Of a stretch of DNA of 37,261 nt, positions 32,221 to 37,261 are shown piece after piece. The first letter of the stretch is position 1; the number at the start of each line of letters is the position of its first letter. A model generated the notes under the pieces. It was not told the origin of the DNA and made no database searches. It worked only from the letters and a program-made list of their open reading frames with translations. This DNA is from Pleurocapsa sp. MO_226.B13. GTDB taxonomy: Bacteria > Cyanobacteriota > Cyanobacteriia > Cyanobacteriales > Xenococcaceae. Both the position numbers and the translations under genes were made by a program. The stretch spans positions 1-37,261 of the forward strand of contig JASJEI010000057.1 of assembly GCA_030064795.1 (NCBI GenBank), in the 5' to 3' direction.

Positions 32221-34203
32221 TCAGCTTTTCAAACGAGATTTTTCTAACCAAGCTTGACAAGCGGAACGTAGTTTGGCTCTTTCTTGGGCATTGATGCCTC
32301 GCGGATCGAAGCGATAACGGTAATGTAGTTGGATAATAAAATCCAGTTCTTTAACCAAATCTGAAGTTTCAGGCGTATTTTGGAGTCGCATCAGCCAGTC
32401 TAGCCAAGTTTCAGCGCGATCGCGTTGTACCCCTAGTTGTTTTAGTTCTTGTTCGATCAGATAAATTTCCGAATCTGCACCAATAGTTAACTCAGCAGCA
32501 TTTTTCTGGTGGATTCTTTGAGCGGTTAATCGTCTTTTTTGTCCTCGATTGGTAAATTGTCTGATTAAAATAATCGCTAAAGGTAAAGCAAGCAACCAAA
32601 GGTATTTTGTTTTGCCTAGAGTTTTAAATAGGGCGATTAGTTGAGCAAATTTAAACCAGATCCAGGAGAAGATATCTTGGATATTTTGCCAACTAGATCT
32701 ATTTCTATTTTCAAAAGCGATCCAAGAAGCAGGAGTGGTGTCAAAAGCTTGCCATTTGCCATTAAGATATACTTGCGTCCAAGCATGAGCATTACGCGAT
32801 CGCACGATATATTGTTGTTCTAGGTTACTAAACTCGTGGACGGAATAACCCACTGCATAACGGGCAGGAATGCCTACAGCACGCAACAACAAAGCGGTGG
32901 CGGTGGCAAAATATTCACAGTGTCCCGTGCGATGTTTTAGGAGGAATGCCGATAGGGGAGTTTTATTATTGCCTTGTCGGGCTAATTCTAAGGAATATTC
33001 AAATTCAGTATTAAAAAATTGGTCAACTGTTGTCAGAATCTCTTGGGGGGGTTTATTGACTAAATCTAACTGAGTGATAATTCGATCGATTGCCGAGCGT
33101 TCGACATCTGGTATTTTCAAATCTTCCTCAACGGGAGAACTATCAGTAGGTAAGTTAGGATCGTATTGAATTGGATAGGATAAAAAGCTCTCTTCAGTCA
33201 ATACTTGAACCGTGCCGTATTGATTTTGTTCGATTTTTTCTACGGATAATCGAGATACCTGGAAACTACCATCGGGGAGTTTTAGTAAAGTACTACCCTC
33301 ATCTAGATGTTCGGAGACAGTTATTTCTCTGGGTTTAGTAGAATTATCCGCCAAAATCCAAGTTGTCTCATCTTTTCCCGACTTAAGAGGATTGAATTCT
33401 GGTGCTGCTGCTACCCAAAACCCCGAAGAATATTTATTGTATGTTGCCTGTCTGAGTAGTTTGGGGGCGATTTGTCCTGGTGCGGGTTTGACTCGCAGCA
33501 CAATTTTATTAGATTGCTTAACCGAACCAATATCACCAATAGCTGTACTAATTTGATTGGGATTTGTTTGGGGACGATAAAAACCGTAGAAAAACCGATA
33601 AGTACTTCTTTGCAAAGATAGTTGCAGTTGATGTATTCCAATATGTCCCACCGTACCTAAAGCGGTAGCCAGTAGTAATAGTAAAAAAAAGACCAAAGCC
33701 GAAAATCTTTTCGATCTGATGGGAATCAAAGCAGTACTAATCAAAGCTACAATCCCAACATAAAACAGTATATCTCTGACATTGGCAGCACTGGCAGCCA
33801 GGATGCAAATTGCAAAATAAGGATAAGTCAGATCGAGAGGAAACAGGGGTTTTTGATTGGGTTTATCTTTAAAAAATAATAAGGCATGAAAATCAACACG
33901 ATCGCTTGTTGAATATGCCTGGGCGAATAACAATGGCGAACAGATTACTGGTAGCCACTCAAAGAAATCAAAAATTAAACCCAAAGAGCGATCGCTGACA
34001 AACAGATAAATTAATACTCCTACCAGCAATACGGTGCAGACATGAGAAGCGTTGCGGAAATCTGCTGTGGTTAGATTCCACCGCCAGTTAATGTAGCGCG
34101 CGCTTTCATAAGCAATAGCTAAGGGAATGGCAATAAGCCAAAATCCAGTCTGCCAACCCCAAAAGATGATGGTTGCGCCGAGTAAAAATGGTAGAAGTTT
34201 CAT
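32221..34203 (-). CDS. TgpA-like membrane protein with transglutaminase-like domain
   Basis: A 660-residue protein. The N-terminal third (about 1-200) has six or so membrane helices. An extracytoplasmic part follows that contains the transglutaminase-like core, with the triad Cys429 in RTGHCEYFATATALLLR, His473 in RNAHAWTQVY and Asp488 in FDTTPAS. A further membrane helix (TKYLWLLALPLAIILI) and a basic cytoplasmic tail of about 100 residues end the chain. This layout fits the DUF3488/transglutaminase/DUF4129 proteins, including Pseudomonas TgpA. The fold usually hydrolyses or crosslinks peptide bonds; the substrate is unknown. Many cyanobacteria carry one copy. Single gene with its own upstream gap. 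Confidence 0.9.
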   Translation of the reverse strand: MKLLPFLLGATIIFWGWQTGFWLIAIPLAIAYESARYINWRWNLTTADFRNASHVCTVLLVGVLIYLFVSDRSLGLIFDFFEWLPVICSPLLFAQAYSTSDRVDFHALLFFKDKPNQKPLFPLDLTYPYFAICILAASAANVRDILFYVGIVALISTALIPIRSKRFSALVFFLLLLLATALGTVGHIGIHQLQLSLQRSTYRFFYGFYRPQTNPNQISTAIGDIGSVKQSNKIVLRVKPAPGQIAPKLLRQATYNKYSSGFWVAAAPEFNPLKSGKDETTWILADNSTKPREITVSEHLDEGSTLLKLPDGSFQVSRLSVEKIEQNQYGTVQVLTEESFLSYPIQYDPNLPTDSSPVEEDLKIPDVERSAIDRIITQLDLVNKPPQEILTTVDQFFNTEFEYSLELARQGNNKTPLSAFLLKHRTGHCEYFATATALLLRAVGIPARYAVGYSVHEFSNLEQQYIVRSRNAHAWTQVYLNGKWQAFDTTPASWIAFENRNRSSWQNIQDIFSWIWFKFAQLIALFKTLGKTKYLWLLALPLAIILIRQFTNRGQKRRLTAQRIHQKNAAELTIGADSEIYLIEQELKQLGVQRDRAETWLDWLMRLQNTPETSDLVKELDFIIQLHYRYRFDPRGINAQERAKLRSACQAWLEKSRLKS

Positions 34204-34518
34204 TGGCGAGCGTCAATTAATTCCCAATTTTTCGATTTAGTTTGAAGTCTTTTACAAGATCTTTCATCGATTGAATATTTTCCAGATACTGTTTATCTGT
34301 TGTGGACGTTAGATCGTCTCAGATTGAAATACAAACTCAAACTGCCATCAGTCCTTCAAGGCTAAATATAAGATAACTCGTCAAGTTTAACCTCTTTACA
34401 GGAGAGTTGTTAGGTAACAAAAAATATCCAAAAATGTCTTGAGAATCAAGCAATACTTTATGATAACTTGTTGTTTTAGCAATCGCGCTACTTACCAATG
34501 GCGATGTAAAATAACTAT
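34204..34518. other. Non-coding gap between divergent genes
   Basis: A 315-base AT-rich spacer that should hold the promoters of the transglutaminase gene (minus) and the small coiled-coil gene (plus). I see no clear hairpin, repeat or riboswitch and no exact promoter consensus. A 64-codon minus-strand frame here does not look like protein. Confidence 0.5.
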
Positions 34519-34836
34519 ATGGACAACCCAAAAGTTACTACTGACATAGCAGATATTCTTAACAAGCTCGACGACAAAATCGACGCTCGTTTTGACAGAC
34601 TCGAACGCCAGATTGAAGATCGCTTTGAAAAAATCGACGCTCGCTTTGAAAAGTTAGAAACTCGCGTTGGCAAAATCGAAACCGATCTAGCGGTTGTTAA
34701 AACAAACGTCGAGCAGCTAGACGAAAAAGTAGATAAAATTGATGGTACACAAAAAGCTCAAATTTGGAGTTTAATTGGTATTTTAGCTGTAGCCGTTTTA
34801 AGCACGGCAGAAAAAGTATTTGGGTTTGTTCGCTAG
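34519..34836 (+). CDS. Small coiled-coil protein with C-terminal membrane anchor
   Basis: A 105-residue protein. Residues about 10-78 are highly charged heptads with internal repetition (DKIDARFDRLERQIEDRFEK, then KIDARFEKLETRVGKIE), so a parallel coiled coil is expected. Residues about 82-100 (IWSLIGILAVAVLSTAEKV) form a tail membrane helix. Short proteins of this design are common in cyanobacteria and have no agreed function. It starts with ATG and stands alone between divergent and convergent neighbours. Confidence 0.75.
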   Translation: MDNPKVTTDIADILNKLDDKIDARFDRLERQIEDRFEKIDARFEKLETRVGKIETDLAVVKTNVEQLDEKVDKIDGTQKAQIWSLIGILAVAVLSTAEKVFGFVR

Positions 34837-35040
34837 CTGGGCTCGATCTTCCTCTGTCTTTCAATAGCTTCTTTGCTAAGTATTTGCTCTTGAGAACAGC
34901 GCATACCGAACTTGCTTATCCTACTTGAACGCGGAGTCTTGTATCGTCCGTCGAATTCCGAACTTTTCTCCGATCTATCAAATAACTGTTCGCGAAAATA
35001 GCAAGTAGGGTTTCGCGCTCTTTTGCCCTATTTACCTCAA

Positions 35041-35496
35041 TTACTGATTAAAAAATTCATCAGCTCGATCGCAATAGTGAATCAGATTGCATTTAAGACA
35101 GCTATGAATTTTAGATTCTAGTTCTTCGATCAAATAAGGCTTAGATAAATAAGCGTCACATCCTGCTTTAACAAGCTTGGTTCTATCTTTGGCTTGAGTT
35201 AATCCCGTGACAGCAATGATTGGTATATGAGAAACATTTTTGTCTTTCCGAATCAGGCGAGTAATTTCTAAACCATCGAGTTTGGGCATCACTATATCTA
35301 ACAGGATAATATCTGGCAAGAGTTTAGATACCAATCCCAAACACTTTCCACTATCATCAGTAACCACGTAACGCATCCCCAAAGACTCAATCACACAGCT
35401 AGCAAATAATAAGTTATCGCGATCGTTATCAACAACCAAGATTAGCGGTCGATAATTCCTAGGCTGTTGAAGCTCTTTTTCAAAATTAGAGTGCAT
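35041..35496 (-). CDS. Stand-alone response regulator receiver protein
   Basis: A CheY-like protein of 151 residues from ATG 35496; a TTG three codons upstream is an alternative start. With the ATG start, the acidic pocket is DND (residues 23-25), the phospho-acceptor is Asp67 in LLDIVMPKLDG, the switch threonine is Thr97 in IAVTG, and the conserved lysine is Lys119 in SKPY. All receiver residues are therefore in place. There is no output domain; the 20-residue tail contains two cysteines near CLKCN. It lies downstream of the NarL-type regulator on the same strand with a 287-base gap, near a sensor kinase, so it may relay phosphate in the same pathway. Confidence 0.9.
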   Translation of the reverse strand: MHSNFEKELQQPRNYRPLILVVDNDRDNLLFASCVIESLGMRYVVTDDSGKCLGLVSKLLPDIILLDIVMPKLDGLEITRLIRKDKNVSHIPIIAVTGLTQAKDRTKLVKAGCDAYLSKPYLIEELESKIHSCLKCNLIHYCDRADEFFNQ

Positions 35497-35783
35497 TTCC
35501 CTCAAATGATAATTAAATCAAATAGAAGCACTCTCAAAGGGGTAATCAAGCACCTATGAAAGACTGGCTCTAAATATCAGATTGACTAAGTTAGCGATCT
35601 TATACCTTGCTCTATTGAGGAAAGTAGACCTTAAGTTAGAAAAATTTGACTATCGATATGTTACTAAAAATTGCTAGTTGTTTCAATAATTCATAATGGT
35701 TACGGTTACCTTCGAGCGTTAAAATATCTAACAAAGTTTGCCGTTCAAAGAGCATCTTGTTACATTTGTCTGCCAATAAATAA

Positions 35784-36533
35784 CTATTTAACTAACCCCG
35801 CTCTTAAAGCTCTAACTGCTGCTTGAGTGCGGTCGTCGGCACATAATTTGTTGAGAATGTGACAGACGTGAGTTTTAACCGTTCCTACAGTAATATATAG
35901 CTTTTTGGAAATATCTGCGTTGCTACAGCCAGCTACAATTAACTCCAAAACTTCCAATTCTCTATCTGTTAGGGGATAGGTTTCAATCAATTGTTGATAT
36001 TCTTCGGCTACAGCAGTGATTGCTTTGGTCTCATTATCTTTTTCTTCTTCAGTCAGAGAAGCAGTTGTATTGACTGTAGTAGGAGTAATTTTACTAGATT
36101 GAGCCTGTTTGAGAACAATACGAGCGATCGCTGGATCGATCCAAGCATTGCCTTCATAGGTGTTACGTATCGCTTGCACTAAATTATCCATGCTGACATC
36201 TTTGAGGCTGTAAGAATCAGCACCAGCAGCAAAGGCAGCCATGACCGAATCTTCGCTATCGTGCATGGTCAGCATTAAAATTTTGGTTTTAAAATCTGGA
36301 TTTTCTGCCTGATATTGCTTAATCTTCTGAGTAACTTCAATTCCGTCAATATCTGGTAAGCCGATATCCACTAATGCCACATCGGGTTGATGAGTTTTAA
36401 TTTTTTGCAAGCCATCATTCCCATTAGCAGCACTATCGACAACTTCCACATCTTCGTACTGCTTGAGAGCAGCACACAAGCCAATACGACTCAGATCGTG
36501 GTCTTCAATCAGAACGACGCCAATTTTACTCAT
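35784..36533 (-). CDS. NarL/LuxR-type two-component response regulator
   Basis: A transcription factor of 249 residues from ATG 36533; a TTG start three codons earlier is possible. The receiver domain has the acidic pair in LIEDHD, phospho-acceptor Asp56 in LVDIGLPDIDG, the switch Thr in MLTMHDS and Lys111 in SLKDVS. A linker of about 40 residues (about 140-180) leads to the LuxR-type helix-turn-helix (PLTDRELEVLELIVAGCSNA, then KKLYITVGTVKTHVCHILNKL). It binds DNA when phosphorylated. The divergent neighbour is an ethylene-receptor-like sensor kinase whose start is 172 bases away, so the two are probably partners sharing a regulatory region. Confidence 0.93.
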   Translation of the reverse strand: MSKIGVVLIEDHDLSRIGLCAALKQYEDVEVVDSAANGNDGLQKIKTHQPDVALVDIGLPDIDGIEVTQKIKQYQAENPDFKTKILMLTMHDSEDSVMAAFAAGADSYSLKDVSMDNLVQAIRNTYEGNAWIDPAIARIVLKQAQSSKITPTTVNTTASLTEEEKDNETKAITAVAEEYQQLIETYPLTDRELEVLELIVAGCSNADISKKLYITVGTVKTHVCHILNKLCADDRTQAAVRALRAGLVK

Positions 36534-36705
36534 ATTTACCAATCAGTTCTATCTAATTTAAGTTAACAAATTATTTATATTTTTAGACTATCGAATATTT
36601 TTTTAAGGATTCCATCATTCTGAAGATATATATCTATAGTTTATAGCAGTTAAAAGGTAATCTAAAATATAGATATTTTAGAGATGTCATAGGTGGGGAT
36701 GGATA

Positions 36706-37261
36706 GTGGAACTAGCTGTAATTAATTCTTTTATGCCTCACGGAATGTGCTATCTGTGGAAAACTTGGTTAGTAAGTTTGCATCTAGTTAGCAATGGAAT
36801 TATTGCACTATCATATTTCTCTATTCCTTTAATCTTAGTGTATATTCTACGTCAGCGAGAGGATATTCCTTTTAACGGAATATTTCTTTTGTTCGCAGCA
36901 TTTATTTTATTTTGCGGTGCTGGTCACGCTTTTGATATTTGGACGCTGTGGAATCCCAATTATTGGATATCGGGTTGGCTAAAATTGTTGACAGCTTTAA
37001 TTTCTCTAGCAACTGCGATCGCTTTGGCGATGAAAATTCCCGAAATTTTAACTCTACCTTCTCCTACTCAGATAAAAAAGATCAATCAACAGCTACAAGA
37101 GAAAATTGCTGAATTAGAACAGCAAAAATCTATTATTCGCCAACAAGAACAATTTCTCCGCACTATTTACGATAATGTTAGAGAAGCAATTTTCGTGGTT
37201 GATGTTGAATCCGAAGGAATATTTCGCTATCAAGGATTTAACCCTGCTGCCAAGAGACTGA
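36706..37261 (+). CDS. Ethylene-receptor-like (ETR1-type) sensor kinase, N-terminal part
   Basis: The gene runs off the right edge; 185 codons are visible from a GTG start with GGTGGGGAT in front. Three membrane helices (about 21-47, 57-80 and 90-114) show the family pattern PHGMCYLW, IALSYFSIPLILVY and LFCGAGHAFDIWTLW. Cys70 and His74 in CGAGH correspond to the copper-binding Cys65 and His69 of plant ETR1. The ETR1 Asp25 position is Asn30 here. A coiled coil (about 122-148) and the start of a PAS domain (LRTIYDNVREAIFVVDVE) follow; a kinase domain is expected beyond the window. In cyanobacteria related proteins sense ethylene and also light through added domains. Confidence 0.88.
   Translation, partial: MELAVINSFMPHGMCYLWKTWLVSLHLVSNGIIALSYFSIPLILVYILRQREDIPFNGIFLLFAAFILFCGAGHAFDIWTLWNPNYWISGWLKLLTALISLATAIALAMKIPEILTLPSPTQIKKINQQLQEKIAELEQQKSIIRQQEQFLRTIYDNVREAIFVVDVESEGIFRYQGFNPAAKRL

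Noticed and set aside
34337..34531. 64-codon minus-strand frame between divergent genes
   Set aside because: No ribosome binding site, no recognisable feature, and it overlaps the start of the coiled-coil gene.
34837..35040. Possible gene remnant between the coiled-coil gene and the receiver gene
   Set aside because: No frame of useful length and no similarity to the neighbours was visible.
35637..35755. Possible small minus-strand gene starting MLFERQTLLDILTLEGNR before the stand-alone receiver gene
   Set aside because: The frame stops after 23 codons. A protein-like continuation (HYELLKQLAIFSN) exists only in another frame. It could be a broken gene, but the evidence is too thin to annotate.

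Overview
The window looks like a chromosomal segment of a cyanobacterium, probably a colonial or unicellular type; that finer placement is a guess. The reasons are frequent HIP1 octamers (GCGATCGC, e.g. 981-988), AT-rich intergenic DNA with heptamer-type short repeats, and several protein types typical of cyanobacteria: TPR-glycosyltransferase fusions, hemagglutinin-type exoproteins with a haemagglutination-activity N-domain, and an ethylene-receptor-like sensor kinase. No rRNA, tRNA, CRISPR array, transposase or phage gene was found.

Layout. (1) 1-1601, plus strand: the tail of an unknown gene, a coiled-coil protein and a secreted-looking hypothetical. (2) 2071-18539, minus strand: a glycan-assembly cluster. 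It holds all four enzymes that make CMP-Kdo (kdsD, kdsA, kdsC, kdsB). Between them lie two sulfotransferase-like proteins, a WcbI-like/TPR protein, a GT-B protein resembling the KpsC/KpsS/WbbB group of Kdo transferases, a double GT4 glycosyltransferase, a TPR protein with a beta-rich C-terminal domain, and a 1290-residue TPR-GT2-GT4 fusion. A decayed piece of a second kdsA lies between the two sulfotransferase genes. (3) 18862-25505, plus strand: two large secreted exoproteins of the two-partner-secretion type. They arose by a tandem duplication that also carried along a piece of the neighbouring TPR gene. (4) 25560-29478: an exostosin-like glycosyltransferase, a secreted glycosidase-like protein, a decayed GT4 fragment and an intact GT4. 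(5) 29475-31057, minus strand: a small membrane protein, a DUF456 protein and an M48 metalloprotease. (6) 31186-31425: a GC-rich, strongly foldable non-coding segment. (7) 31531-34203: a CDP-alcohol phosphatidyltransferase that looks strikingly like eukaryotic phosphatidylinositol synthase, and a TgpA-like transglutaminase-domain membrane protein. (8) 34519-37261: a small coiled-coil membrane protein, a stand-alone receiver protein, a NarL/LuxR-type regulator, and the start of a divergent ethylene-receptor-like histidine kinase.

Working together. Regions 2 to 4 read as a cell-surface module. CMP-Kdo supply, a candidate Kdo transferase, several glycosyltransferases and sulfotransferases would build a sulfated, Kdo-containing capsule or exopolysaccharide, or decorate a surface protein. 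The two exoproteins next door would be secreted adhesins. No TpsB-type outer-membrane partner and no polysaccharide export genes (Wza, Wzx, Kps transporter) are in the window, so export must be encoded elsewhere.

The most unusual points are the eukaryote-like phosphatidylinositol synthase, the complete Kdo pathway with a KpsC-like partner in a cyanobacterium, the structured RNA candidate at 31.2-31.4 kb, and the readable history of duplication and decay (exoprotein tandem, TPR fragment, kdsA fragment, GT4 fragment).
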